Below are positions 12,801-25,721 of a stretch of DNA of 64,000 bases, piece after piece (positions within the stretch are counted from its first letter, which is position 1; each line of letters begins with the position of its first letter). A model generated the notes under the pieces. That model was given only the letters and a program-made list of their open reading frames with translations. It was not told where the DNA came from and did no database searches. The DNA lies in the NCBI GenBank assembly GCA_024362935.1, contig JANCRA010000008.1, positions 31,180,557 through 31,244,556 on the forward strand. Direction: 5' to 3'. The translations under genes and the position numbers were made by a program. This DNA is from Setophaga petechia. Lineage: Eukaryota; Chordata; Aves; Passeriformes; Parulidae.

Positions 12801-15800
12801 ATTAAGTTTGGTCATGAATCATTACACACCTTAATAAGTAAAACAACTGAAGGTCTTAGATACAGTTGCTTGCTCCTCAATATTCAGTTATTTGCCTCTA
12901 TTTCTTATTCTTCTGGAACATTGGCTAAGATAATGGCAGCATGTGACAATGAATTTCTAGGCTATTATGTGGTACAGAGCATACCTTACAGCTGTTATGC
13001 TCTTGGACTTCCAGGTTCATTGATCAGCTTTGTGTGACAGGGAAAAATAGGCAGAGGAATCCAGGTTGTCTTTTCCCATCACATTTGTTTTTCAGATAAT
13101 TCTATTTCTCTATTCTTACTGTCTCTAAGCAGTGTCGATCTACTCAGTCTTTCTTGCATGAAGAGCTCTTCATGCCTGAATCCATTCAGCCTCTTGTTAG
13201 AGCTGTCTTCTCCTGCCATTTCTACTTTAGTTTGGGCACCAAAACAGAGGTGAGTTACCTGAACATGTGTTCCACAACACGAGCTGCCCTGCATCACCTT
13301 TGCTGCCATCAACTGCACCTCCTCCATTGCTCTTGTGGAGCCACAAGATGGTAACAGTGAATTGTTCCACAAAGCACCAAACTCCTACACAGCAGAAATG
13401 CTGTGGGTAACCTTTACCTCAGCACTCAGGACACACAACATTATAGCAGGCACACACATGACTAGCAAAACAAGCATATATTTTTATGCCTAAGTATCCA
13501 CCCTGATGACTCAAAAATAAGCCCTGTATCAATCTCAGAGGAATTGTTTCTTTTCAGTGCTTTTTGTCGTATTGTTTATGGATTAATTTTCACTGGTAAC
13601 GTTTTACTTTCCATAAATACTAAGTTTTTCTATTTAGCCTTCAAATAATTAATATAATGCTATCAACAAAAGAGAGTTGGGACTGTTCAGTCTAGACAAG
13701 ACAAATCCTTGGGGAGACCTTATTGTGGCCTCTGCTTAAAGGGGGCTTATAAGAAAGACAGAAGCAGACAGTTTATTACGGTCTGTAGTGATAGGACAGG
13801 GGGAAATAGGTTTAAAATAGAAGAATGTAGATTCAGGCTAGATGTATGGAACTATTTTTTTATGATGAGGGTAGTGGAACACTGGCACAGGCTGCCCAGA
13901 GAGGTGGGTGAATAACCCATCCCTGGAAACATTCAAGGTCAGGTTGGATTGGCCTCTGAGCAACCTGATGTAGTTGAAGATATGCCTGCTCTAGGGGTTG
14001 TATTAGAGAACCTTCAACAGTCTCTTCCAACCCAGATTGCCCTATGTTACTATGAAACAAACCTCATTCAGAATCCTACAGCGAAAGGTACCATTATGTC
14101 TTCCTCAATCTCTCTTTGAATCACAAGAGAGGCCTCAAAATTTTCACCCAATGTGTGCATTAGAGGTAAATTGAGATAATGACCCCACCTTTCAATCTTC
14201 CCCCAAAAACAGATACCTAGAAATTTGCTCTTCTATTTACAGGACACAGCATGTTACTTCCATGTTACTCTTTCCGGCCCAGAAACCCAGGCAGAAAGAA
14301 ACTATCTTGCTTCCAGCCAGGCATGGGCTAATTTTTGCAATAGCCAGAAAGGAGCATAGCTAGGACCTGGAGATTATTCTCTACCACTTCTCATGATTTT
14401 GCAGGAATGGGAGAAGGGGTCTCTTCCATGTCATGGCACAATCAGCTATTTTAGGCTCCAAGTGGTAGTGAGCATTTGCATATGAATCACTCACCTGCCT
14501 TGTACATTTTTCTATTAATATTGTAGCTGTTACTCTTTGTTTTCTTCCTGTTTCCAGTAAATGGTTTCTCATTGCTGTTTCCAGTAAATTGTTCTTATCT
14601 CAACAAGTCTTTACTTTTTGTTTCTCCAATTCTCCTCTCCAGCCACCCATGGGAAGGGAGAGAGGAGAATGAGAGAGCAGTGCATCATTTGGGGAGGTTT
14701 CAGTAGGAACACTAAATTGGAGAAAACCATTCCTAAACCACAACAGAAGCCAAGTGCCAGAATACATGGAGAAGACAGATACAAAGTAGATAGAAAACAC
14801 ATAAACGGTAATTAAGTAATTGTTTAAACACTGAGTTTAAAGCTCTGCTTTAAAACTGAAATCTCTTCAGTCTTCCTTGATTCTGCAGAACTGCTCTACT
14901 CTACCCTGGAAGTGGGTTTTGGAATAAGAATGTAAAAAATACCGGTTTTAGTATGCCCAAAAGGTTTGTGGAAAAAATTAATTGGAATAAGAAGCTTTAG
15001 GGAACTGTAAAGTAACTACATCCAAAAGTCTTTTGTTACTGTCCCAGGTAAGTGATACTTCTATTGTGACAAATGTCTCAAAGCACATTCACTGACTGGA
15101 AACAAACAAAAATCTCAAGTAAAAGAGATCCCAGCTTCTTAAAACCACATTTGCATCTAGATTCTTTTAAGAGAGCTGACATTTATTATTAATCTTGAAA
15201 TGTAACTCTCTGGAAACCATCCCTAGCTGAATCTTTCCCACTGTGAGAATAGCATTCCTTCTATGGAGAAGTGATGGATGCCTAACTGATATCAGAAATG
15301 TCAAGAAGACTGTCTATGTTCCACTGCACTTTGACTCAGCACTTTGGTTTGAAGCCACAAATGCCTCAGGGTGGTCTCATGCTGGCTGGGTCTGCAGCAA
15401 CAGGGAGTGAATGTTCCATGCTTCTTTCTCCACGGATTTAACTGCACTTTCTTGCCCCCCATTTGGAACTGTAACATCTTCCAAGACTGGTCCTTAACAC
15501 CTGATGCCATTTGGGAAAATGGATCTGACACTGCAATTCATTAATCATTTCCAGCCATAAAAACTGATCTCCTCCAGTGTTAAACTCCCTTTATCATAAC
15601 TGGCTGATTGCTTGGAAATATACAGAAGAAATGAACCATGTATAAATCCCAGAGGAAAGATTTAATAATACTATGTTTAGAAAGCATTGTATCCTGGGTG
15701 GGGTTTCCTTGTCTCCTTTTACACAATCAATAATTCAATAAAGGGGCAAGGTCTCCATCCTATACAATAAGCATTTATGAGAGATGTCATAATTGTTGGT

Positions 15801-18800
15801 ACATGATTTCCCTTCCAACCTGAGTTGTCCTGTAACCTTACTAAAAGTTAGAAGAGAAAGTACTGCTGATGGAAGTGAAAGGAATTGGGAGTTATAATTA
15901 GATACTAGTTTAAATGGGAGTAGTTTCCTGGAATGTTCCTATGTTTGCTGCTCAAAATAGCTTTCTCCTCAGCTCAGGAGATCCTTCTTAAGAGAGGAGT
16001 TTCTGTGATGTTTCTCAGCATCCAGTTTTGCCTGAATTTGCTCACACACTTGCTTATCACTGGGGTGAGCTTCAGGACAACAGTGAGATGTCTGAGTTAA
16101 CTTCATCTAATGGAAATGGACCCCACTCATTTTAATATCTGGGCTTGCTCCACAGCAAACTGGCAACCTTGCATTACCTGTGCCACGCAATGTAACACAC
16201 TCTTTTCCCCCACACACTATTTCGGGCATGTGGCCTGAGAATATGAAGCTGCCAAGGCAATAATGTTTCAATGACATTAGTCATGTCACTATTTGATTGC
16301 AAATCCTATTCTTGCTATAATACACACTGCTGATTACTTCCTCACTTAAGGCCTTTTATAAACAGTAAGGCAATTGACTGCCCTGATTAAAAAGGAACAC
16401 CTGGTAAACTGGAGGCTGCACAGCTCTGAGAGGCAGCAGAGCCTTCTGCGAAACAGACATTTACAAAACAAGCAGCACTAATCAACAGTCTTGAGGTCTT
16501 GAGCACTGACAGAAGCAACTTTTCATTTCCACTAGAGGCAAGGGTGTGAGAAGCCCTTGGCTCGTAGCTCCTGTCTCCTCCAAACTGACCAACAATCAGA
16601 ACAGCCAGCATTCACTTCCATGGCATGACGTAAGGTTGAAACCGACTGCTCATCATCTCCAGAGCAGCCAGTCCTGGCTTTGCATGAAAGAAAATCAAAT
16701 GTTGTTTTTATTACTGTTCTGCCAGGAAGGACACCTGAATATTGTTATCATGCCACACAGCCACAGAGACATTTGTAGGCAGCTAATGTGTATGCTGCTA
16801 TCCCTTTTAAAAAGACTAAGGAGACTCTCCCACCAGAAAGACCTCCTATTCCTAAATCCAACTGCCACAGAATTCCTAGGGCACATGTGCTTCCAAACAC
16901 AAAGGGACAAGTGATCTGTTTGTGTTAGAATCACACTTTGCAGGAGAAGCAATTCATGTAATCTTCTCCATCTCTTCTTTCCCCAGTGCTGTATCTGCCT
17001 AGAGTTTATAATTACAGAAATCTATTGAAGAAAATAAGGCACAACTACATTCACTAATGAGTAACAACAGACATCAGTTGTTTCGAGTAATTGTACAGAA
17101 GTAATTGAATTGAAATGGAATAATTTTTTCTATTCATATTTTGGATGCTGCATGTTCTTATGCTCTGTAGATGGACAGCAACAGACACAACCTTGTTTTT
17201 ACCCAGTGCCAAGCTCATCTTCCATAGCACTACTGGCTGTGTGGTGCCAACCAAAGTCTTCGGAAAGTGAAGAATTTTGCAAACAAGAATCAAAGTGAGA
17301 TAAAACAATCCCATGTCTCCTGGGATATGCTCCTGCATTTTACACCTCTACCATTCATGTTCTATCATGGTTTGGGATAAGCATACCTGAATTAGTTTTA
17401 ATCTCATCAGTTCCAATATCCTCCCACCTTGCTTTTCTGCCAAGGACATCCAAGATAACTGTGGCAATGCTCAAAGTATGTTTATTTATTCACCTCCCTG
17501 AGGCATGGAAATATGACCATGCATATTTCTTCTGATCACTGATGTGTGTGAACTCACCCATCCAGTACCCAAAGTCAGGCAGAGAGGCACAGAAATCTTT
17601 CTTTACTCACATTTACTATCAATTACACCACCTGTTTTTCATCCCTCTGCTCAACAGGTTAACCTCCAGTTCTCACAATATAAAATCTTTTTTTAAAGGG
17701 TATTTATTTCATAGAATCACAGAATAATAGAACTGTTTGGATTAAAAGGGACCTTTGAAGATCATCTAGTCCAATCCTCCTGCACTGAGCAGGGATACCT
17801 TCAACTATACCCTGGTGCTCAGAGCTTCATCTGGCCTGACCTTGAACATTTCCAGAGATACATTAACTGTTTACAGTGACCTAAACAGGCCCATATTGTC
17901 TTTCTACAAAACACTCCAGAACTCCTACCACCTCCTCTCACCTACTTGCACAGGAGCAAGTTCTGCACCAGGGAGATTGGACACCCACACAGCCTCACCT
18001 CATTCCCCTATACAGGGCCACCCAGCCCAGCTCTGGCTGCTGTTCAGACCTTCACAGAATGGGCAGAACTTGCCGAGATCTGCCTGTAAAAACAAAACGC
18101 AGAAAGGCTCCAACTTATCTTTTGGAGAACAGCATAGCCACTACAGAACAAGAGCTCTCACATAGCCTTCGGGCCTGTTGAGATAAATAATAAACAACAA
18201 AACAATTAAAATCAAATTACTTGTTTTCTCATACTTTTTGTTCCTGCATACAGAGCATCAACAGAAGCAAATTCAAACCTAGGCAGGACACATACTACCA
18301 ACTGTATGGATAGAAAATGCAGGGTTTGCATGTAATAAAAGCTTTTTTCATGCTCAATTTTTTTTTTTATGTGCAGCAAAATATCATGGGAAACCTTGGT
18401 AGATATCTCAGTTACTCCAGACCATCACATTCTATCTTATTCTTCCTCAGCCCTTCCCACTTGTTTCAGTATTTATCTGCTTTGGACATGAGGAGTTAAG
18501 GGAATAATCTAACAGCTAACAGGAGCAACTGCTGTTGCACAGGGTGGCTGCTGTGTTCTTCTCCCCCACCAAAACTCTGATGCTTCAACAGACAGGTAAA
18601 AATTGGGCTCAGAATACTGCCAAAGCCTGACACATTTCTGGAAGACTTTTTTTTATCCTACTGAACTATTTTTTATCCCTATTGAACTTGAACCCAGCAA
18701 TCAATGTCTTCTACACACAACTGTAGATGCGAGACTAAGAAGTGAATTAACTTTGGTTTTGAAAAGTCATTTTCCCACCACACCTCCAGTTCAGTTCTGG

Positions 18801-21800
18801 CGCAAAGAAAAAGACAGTAACTTGTGTTGGCAATTTCTGCAACTGTCCCTGTGTTACCAAATGAAAAAGCTCAGTTTCTAGCAGTTCAGAATGATCCATC
18901 TTCCCTATCCCCTCCAGTCCTGTAAAGCCAGCCAGCATAACTCTTTCCCATTTTGGCAGCTTGGGAGTATCTGATTTCTCAGAAAGCAAACAGGTCACTT
19001 GTCCAGTATGCCTGTATTTTTGTCATGACCTGCTATGGCTGTCTCTTACCAGGATGCTGAAATACAAGTCAGCATTTCAGCTAAAGACTTAGCTCATTCT
19101 GCAGAAAACACAACAGTCCTTTTTACTGTACTCTGAAGATGCATCTGAAGAGTTAAAAACCAGCACATGCTTCTAAATGAGATTAAAACCAGCATGGAAA
19201 ACTGCATTGAGTCAGGTTCCTGTCTCTTTTCCTTTTCTAAAAACCCTTTCTCAGTCCCTCTTTGTTTGTTTTTGTTTTTTTTTCTTTTTGTACTGACTCA
19301 ACAAGCAGAGCAGTGGGTAACTCCCAGCCCATTCTCTGGAGTCCCGCCCACATTTGCAGAAGTGGAGATAAAAAGGAAAAACGGCAGAAAAATAAAACAA
19401 ATAAATAAACAAATAACCAAAACCAAAATAATTGCGGTATTTACTGGGCCTGACCTTGACACCGTCTGCATACATTTGCCAGAATAAAGAGAGCTATTCC
19501 CCCGTAGGGAGCAAGGGGGGCAAGCTCCCTTCCCCCACGAGGTTGAACTCGGGGGGAAGTGGGAGAAATAAGACTTGTAGCAGCCTTTCCTATCACCATC
19601 CCAGCCTATTCAGAGACTCCCACTGCTCAGCAGAAATCCACGTGCTCCAGAGCGGAGGAGTGGAGCTCGCAGCCAGCTGCTTTCCTGAGCATCGCCTGCA
19701 GCTGCTGGCAGGGATGGATATCCCCCGTGGGGCGAGGGCTGCCCGCAGGACCCCGCCTCTGGCCGCGCACAGCTGCAGCGGGGTTAGAGCCCTACCAGCA
19801 CGGCAGTCTCAGCAACAGGGCAGCCAAGAGCTGCCAGCTCCCCATCCCCTCCTTTTCTGCAGAAATATTGTCCCTGTCTTCTTGTTTAGAGATCTCTGGG
19901 ATCTATGGGGACAGCTGCCTGCACCCCCAACTAATCCAAATGGTGTCTGAAAAGGGAAGACCTGGGGGAGGGCAGAGGAGGTCTCCGTGTTTGGCTTAAG
20001 TATTTGCAGGAGTTATGATCACGGGAGGCATTTTCTAACTCTAACAAGGAAGTTTCAGTATGAATTTGGTTTCATCAGCCTGTAGCTTTCAGGGGAGAAA
20101 GCTGAGTCAGAGCTGCCGATGGTTTCAATACTCAGCTCTATCCAATGAAACACAGAGTGCTAAGTCTCGAGCTCTGACACTTGGAATGAACGTTGCTTCA
20201 AATATAATCTAACAACTAGTAATACAACATAATTGGAGAGTTTTTACAGAAGAACTGAGATTTCCAATAGCAGGTTTTCTTTGTGCGGGGATACTTAAAC
20301 TTCAAGACAGATTTTCCAAAGCCAAGAGGTTAAAGAAACTGCTCATTTATATTAAAGTAGTGGCCCCACTTGTCATGAATTAGAGCATCCTTAAATTAAA
20401 CCTCCAGGTAATCTCTGCCTTAACCTCTCTGGCCAGGAGAGGAGCAAGGAATTTGTTCTGAGGTCAAACAGATCTGTCATGCAACCTGTTACCTGTTCAT
20501 GTACCTTAGTACAGAGAAACTTGTCTGCATCACACCTTAAGAGTACTAGAGTGGGCACACATTTTGTATTTCACAAAAAACCCAGAGGAAGCAATACCCT
20601 GTACAACAGCTGCTCTCCCCATTCAAAGGCAAACCACACTGAATGATCTCAGACAGGAATTTGAAGACTTCGGTGAATTAGAAAGGGCAGATGGGATTTA
20701 GTCAATAAACCAATTGTCAGGACAGGATCTCAGTTTTATGATTCATCTAAAAATATTGCACACAGCTCAAAGACAATAACCTGGACCTAGCTTAACATTG
20801 GTTTGAAAAGCATGACACAAATAGAAAACATTCTTAACACGTACCTAGATCTCAAGTTCTATTTGTATAACCACTTAAGGATGCCAACATTACCCAAACC
20901 TTGGCAAAGGGAGTTTCTGGTCAGCCATTGTTCCTAAGTTCGTAAAAATCAATTAATGCACAGCAATAAATGTGCAGGGGGAAAAAATGAAAATGGTAAT
21001 TGCTTAATGACTGTTTCAGCAATTTTCTTGCATTAAAACAAAAGGAGATTTTTATTCCTTTGGGATTGTGAGATGCACAGTGAAGTATCTCTACTGCTTT
21101 TTTCCCAATGTGCTTTGCTAATGCTAATGTAATGTCTACACTGATTTGGTGTTTGTACTTCTTAGCATGGGAAGTGCTGAGCTTGATACTTCACAGCATC
21201 TATGCTTATTTATATTGTTATAGGGTTATTTATCCCAATCTAGCTGTCAGGATATGAGGCCAAACCTACCCACTGGCAGCTGGACTTTGCCAAAAAAAAA
21301 AAGCAGGTGGCTTGTCTGGACTGGATGTCATACCAGTAAGCCCTCTACAGTCATATTTGCAGACAGCTCTGATCTCATCTAGCAAGCTGACCTTTAAAAA
21401 TAAAGAAAAATGAAAAAAAACCCCAATGCACTCATGCTGAGGCCCTCTAAAGTGTTACTCACACAAAGATTTTCCTTAAGTTTCTCTGAAGAGGCCTAAA
21501 GTTTTGAGTTAATCGAGTACTAGGTTTTGCTGAGCATGTCCCTATATGTGCTGTTCACATGCAGGACAGACAGACAATATGCCACTAGGCTCTTATTTGT
21601 CACAGAAACAATGCCCTAAGAACAAGAACAAAAAGTCCCATCCAGTTTCACAGCTGTTTCAGAAATTCAGGACAGTTTTTACTCATGGCCTGAACAGGAC
21701 AAAGGCGAAGATACCCCGGGGCACCGAGCACTCCCTTCTGAAGGTCTCTGGCTCCTTGGAAGCTTTGGAGAAGTCTCTCCAGCCCAAACTGAGCAGGGTG

Positions 21801-22395
21801 CACAGCCAGCCAGCAGCAGTGGGGAAAGAACCAACAGCACAGGAAGCAGCAGCAGGGAAAGGCTTAAAGAATAACTGCACAGCTGGGGAGAGACTTAGGA
21901 GCTGAGCAGGTCTGTCCGCAGTTAAATAGTAACGAGATCTTACATCTAAATCCTTCCGACAGGAAGGGAGATAAAGCTTACCCCCCTCGAAGCATCCCGC
22001 AGCTTATCTGCAAGGCTAATAAGTTTTGTCACACAGCAAGACACAAAATAACTTTAAAGCTACAGGATTCATAGTCACTTTTTACAGCAAAGCAAAAGTA
22101 CTTTAAGTTACAAAATACAAACTTTACAAAGTTGTATATGAAATATAACTACCTCTACACCGTGTAGGCTGAGGAGTGGGGTCGCTTTTCTTTTCTTTTT
22201 TTTCAATCCAACCCTTTGTCAGAGAGAAAGCTCCTCCCAGGCTGTACCATGCACAAATGAAAGCAGCCTTCTCCGAGGAAAGCCACTGAACGCTTTAGCA
22301 ACGCTTTCCAAGCACAAAAGCAGGCACGGACTTTCGGACTCTGTGCGAACACACAGCCAACTGCACGAAGACATTTGCTCACCTGATTTCCCCAT
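6795..22395 (-). CDS. GLIPR2: GLIPR2/GAPR-1 family gene, N-terminal half (exons 1-3; 3' exons outside window)
   Basis: Three exons joined in frame (22395-22383, 10461-10353, 6898-6795) encode the first 76 residues of a CAP/SCP-domain protein that aligns without gaps to vertebrate GLIPR2 (GAPR-1, usually 154 residues). The start MGKSASKQF carries Gly2, the family's N-myristoylation site. The conserved segments [18 protein letters not shown] and [12 protein letters not shown] follow; the CAP residues His54 and Glu65 fall at exactly those positions. Intron phases are 1, 2 and 1, each with GT-AG borders. Known for the family: a cytosolic-face Golgi/raft membrane protein that dimerises, binds Beclin-1 and dampens autophagy. 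The remaining CAP residues (Glu86, His103) should be encoded by exons not found between 1 and 6794, so they probably lie left of the window. A GLIPR2 paralogue rather than the orthologue is possible, because human GLIPR2 (9p13) is not linked to PARD6G. Confidence 0.9.
6899..10352 (-). other. GLIPR2-family intron 2
   Basis: A 3.45-kb phase-2 intron bounded by GTGAGT and CTAG. It is AT-rich and contains an A-rich, purine-rich stretch at about 9180-9235, an A-run near 9059-9073 and a 41-bp duplication at 9631-9711. I see no other gene. Confidence 0.75.
9631..9711. repeat. Imperfect 41-bp tandem duplication
   Basis: Both copies start GCTGTAAAGAGAA and share ATGGTTATCATAACTA at their ends. The period is 41 bp, with small differences in the middle. 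Confidence 0.8.
10353..10461 (-). CDS. GLIPR2: GLIPR2-family coding exon 2
   Basis: The acceptor TGATTTCAG precedes CTTCCAAACAA and the donor GTGAGT follows CCCAACA. The exon encodes ASKQF through the NRGAQ stretch, containing the first CAP-domain helix and the [10 protein letters not shown] motif. The open frame continues upstream of the acceptor, but that part is intron and does not resemble the family. Confidence 0.92.
13672..14056 (+). mobile_element. CR1 LINE 3' fragment
   Basis: The sequence follows the avian CR1 3' region in order: a GACTGTTCAGTCTAGA block, an AGACCTTATTGTGGCCT block, GCACAGGCTGCCCAGAGAGG, GGTCAGGTTGGATTGG, then TCTTCCAACCCAGAT and a terminal CTATG repeat-like end. 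It is diverged and truncated at its 5' end, so it is an old, inactive copy. Confidence 0.9.
17710..17880 (-). mobile_element. CR1 LINE 3' fragment (reverse orientation)
   Basis: It begins TCATAGAATCACAGAATAAT and continues with AAAGGGACCTTTGAAGATCA, TCTAGTCCAATCCTCC, then the GACCTTGAACATTTCCAGAG block, all hallmarks of the reverse complement of an avian CR1 tail. Similarity fades after about 17880; the true end may be further right. Confidence 0.88.
19490..19950. other. GC-rich, CpG-containing patch inside intron 1
   Basis: Base composition rises sharply above the AT-rich surroundings and several CpGs occur (around 19500-19560, 19640-19800). Frames stay open on the plus strand here, but that is expected of GC-rich DNA and no family is recognised. 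It could be an alternative promoter, a noncoding first exon or a decayed GC-rich repeat. Confidence 0.35.
22383..22395 (-). CDS. GLIPR2: GLIPR2-family coding exon 1 (13 nt)
   Basis: ATGGGGAAATCAG is followed directly by the donor GTGAGC. It gives M-G-K-S plus the first base of an alanine codon, which exon 2 completes. The start context has G at -3 and G at +4. The exon is too short to be found as an open frame. It was picked because it reproduces the conserved myristoylation start, and because phase 1 matches exon 2. Confidence 0.83.
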
Positions 22396-22410
22396 GACCA
22401 AGTGGGTTTC

Positions 22411-22434
22411 TTTTTTTTTTTTTTTTTTTTTTTT
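22411..22434 (-). repeat. A24 homopolymer in the putative 5' UTR of the GLIPR2-family gene
   Basis: A run of 24 T on the plus strand reads as A24 on the coding strand and ends 15 bases before the ATG at 22395. The length may vary by sequencing or polymorphism. Confidence 0.85.
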
Positions 22435-22620
22435 AATTTCACCGGCTTCCTCCTCTCTTGACTGAGTTTTGCCGCTAAGTGCCGGGATGAAGTGTTCGCA
22501 GTTTCAGCTCAACTTCTTCATTCGCCTGAGACCGCTGCTGGGAAAAAAAAAAGCCAAACAACTCAGCAGCACAAACCCGCTACCGCCCCTTCTTGAGCGC
22601 TGGAATAAGCCTGCCCATGC

Positions 22621-22627
22621 CTTTATA
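22621..22627 (-). promoter_or_regulatory. Candidate TATA box for the GLIPR2-family gene
   Basis: On the minus strand the sequence reads CCATATAAAGGCATGG, about 230 bases upstream of the ATG. A start of transcription 25-30 bases downstream, near 22590-22600, would give a 5' UTR of about 200 bases. This rests on the motif alone. Confidence 0.3.
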
Positions 22628-24512
22628 TGGCATAGGGACACCGCTCTTTTTTCATGAAAAGATCCTGGTTAGGGTCAGCAGCTATTTATCCTCCACAGTA
22701 ACCAAGCAGCTCCAAAACACCATATGTTTTCACATACCATTTTAGCTTAGTAATCGCATCTGTCTTCTGATAAGAGTAGGCTGTGAGAAGAAATTCTGCT
22801 GACAAATAGATCTGCCGCCACAGTGGGCATAGCCCATGGGGCTCTCATACAGCTAAATGATGTTGAAGTTTTACCCACCTGCTGTATGTAAAGTTGAAAC
22901 AGAAAAGTGATAAAACACTTTGAAGTATAACTACATTTGTATGTCTAAAATGAATCACTTCCTGCACTGTTACAACATAACCTGTAGAAGGTATTAGTAA
23001 AATAAGATTTTGCAGGTTAGAGGAGCTGTGCTGATGGTGTTTCTGTGAAAAGCATTGGAGGTGAGTATGTCTCATTTCATCTGTGTAAGCACGCTGTGCC
23101 GCTGTTATCTACACTTTACATCAAAATGCCTCAAGTTAATCTGGCAAATATTAACCACTTAAACTACAGTGAACATGATACTTTGATTTAACTTCAGAAG
23201 TGCTGCATATCTACAAACAGTAATTCAGTTACGTGTTTCCAACTTTCATCTTCTCAAAAATCACAAAAAATCATCTGAGGTTAATGCTACCCAATTTTTT
23301 ACAATGCCTTTCAATATTTCAAGGTTCTTCTTGGTTTTGTGCCAAGTCTGCTGGCTCATCAGGATTTAATTATTCTTTGTCCACCTCTGTAGGCTTGGTT
23401 CTATGGTAAGTAAAGGAAAAAAAAAAAAGATGCAAGGGTTGGGTTTTTTCTTCTTATGCAAGTAGCAGCAGCAGGTGGGGAAAGGCAACATCCCTTCACC
23501 AACACACTGCTCCTCCTGTGGTGCTTCCACTGGCAGGGCTGAGACACAGGTTGAGGGAGTGTCACTGACAGCTGATGGGGTCACAGAGAAGAGGCATGAG
23601 GGCAACTGATCACCACCCAGAGGAGGAAACCGCAGGGTGTGAGACCGCATTCATTCTCACAGCTGCCTGATATTTTCTTTTGCTAGCAGCAAGGCAGGCA
23701 GCAGAAGAGGAGAAGGAAGTCAGAGAAGGTACAGAAGGAAATCTCTTCCCAGTCTCTCTGCTGCAAGTGGCAGTAGTTAGCTGAGGAGGAGGATGGAGAG
23801 CTGGAGTTGGTACTATCAGAGCCCTGTCAGGAAAAAGCTGCTGTTTTACTTGCTTGCAGGAGTGAATAAACCATGGACCAGTCTGAATGTATCAGATCCC
23901 TAGTCTCTGAAAATGCTCTGCTAAACCTAAAATACTGGGCTGTACTACTCCCAGGACACACATCAATGCTCAGCAATAGCCAGTGCCACCCTATGGCCAA
24001 GACAAGGAGTAAAAGGGATTTTATATTTGTAAAAGTGGGAATCTCTGGTATTTGAAATGTTCGTTTATATTCTCATACTTGATTGTTATATTTTATACTG
24101 TTTATGCTTTAGATCTTTATAATATTCAGCTGAATTATAAAGCAACATTGCTTCAGGACCTGGACTGCTAGTAGGAAACAGCACCAAGCATTTTCAAAAG
24201 TGACCAGATACATTTGCATACCACATGCTGTGAAATCACAACTTAGAAAAAGAGGGTTTCTCTGATCTGACAAAAATCCAGTGATACCTACAGGGGAAAA
24301 AATTGTGCTTTCTCTGATCAGAAAACAAGGAAACCAAAATCAATGTTCCAGCCTGAAATGTAAAAGTATCAGTAAAAAGGAAATGCAATGACTCATCAAA
24401 GACAGGAAAGCAATGTAAGCTGAGACATATAAAAGCAAAGAGGAAGGAGGGAGAAACAATTAAAGAGGGTTTAAAAGATTAAAAGCCTCTTTTTAAAGAG
24501 AATTTTAAAATA

Positions 24513-24540
24513 TTAAAATAATAATATTTTATTATTTTAA
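24513..24540. repeat. Perfect 12-bp AT-only inverted repeat
   Basis: The arms TTAAAATAATAA and TTATTATTTTAA flank a 4-base loop. It consists only of A and T, so chance is a reasonable explanation. Confidence 0.7.
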
Positions 24541-25721
24541 CATCATCTGAAAGTTCCACACTAAAGAATATTACTGAAGAATATTATCAGATGGACATTG
24601 AGAGGAGGTATGTACACTAATAATTAAGAATTCAAACAAGCCTTTGAAAATAATAGGAGTGATTAAATAAAAACCACTGCTAGCGATAATTTTGAGGCTG
24701 TAAGCCATTAATTTCCTTTTACCAGTCTCAGACAGTATCAAACAAATGTGAATGGTAACAAACAGGGTTTTCCATTTGCTTTATGATGTGTCAAAGCACC
24801 TCCAAAACATGATTCCTTTACACAGAGAGAATATTAGGATGACATTGGTATTATCTAATATTAGCTACATTACAGCTACAGAAATACCCTGTTCAATCAG
24901 AGGAGTTCAGTATTCTGCCTCCTATGGCCATATCTATTATTTTTTTCTGGAAAAGGAGCAAAAAAAAGGTACAATGTGGTCTGACTAATTTTTAATTGTT
25001 TCATCTTCCTGTTAGAAGGAAAGCAGAACAGAAACAGCTGGCTAAGAAAAGTAACACTTACCTAGTAAAGACTGGTGTAACAAATATTCTTTCTGGAAAT
25101 AGGCTATAGAGCACATGAGAAGGAAAAATGGAATTTGAAAGGAAGTACATGAATCATTACAATCAGGAAGTTAGTGATAACTCATCTGCAGTAGAGCAAT
25201 TTCATCTGCATCTTGAAAATCTGTGGCTAAAATTTTGGTGTCAAACTGACTGGGCTGTGCAGATGACAAAACATTACTCATTCTATTCTATCTTCCCTTT
25301 TCTCCTAATAAAGCAAATCCATTTCACCTGCGCACATCAGCCACTTCTCTTTACCTTGATGGGACTGACCCTAACGCACACAGTCTCATAACCTCCTCTG
25401 GTGCCACCAGATACTTCCCTTCTTTGCTTTCCTGCCTCTTCTGGAAGCTTCCTGCACCTCTTTTTCTTTCTTCTCATGCCCCAGCTTGCCCCATATGCTG
25501 CTTGCATTGTGACCAGCCCTGGGTGGCCACAGGCACTCCTGTGGGGCACCACAGGTTGTCTCAGAGCTGTGGACCTGGCAAGGCCAGTGTTGGAAGTGGC
25601 AGTGTGGATTTCTGGGCTCAGCTGGGATTGTGCTGCTGCTGCTGCCTGCTGTCTCATCCAGCTTGGTCTTCACAGCCATGTGCTGACAGCCTTCAATATT
25701 CCTCCAGGACTCTCCACCAGC

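Larger units (their letters stand above)
10462..22382 (-). other. GLIPR2-family intron 1 (11.9 kb)
   Basis: A phase-1 intron that begins with GTGAGC after exon 1 and ends TGATTTCAG before exon 2. It contains two CR1 fragments (13672-14056 and 17710-17880) and a GC-rich patch at 19490-19950. No exon of another gene is recognised. Confidence 0.75.
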
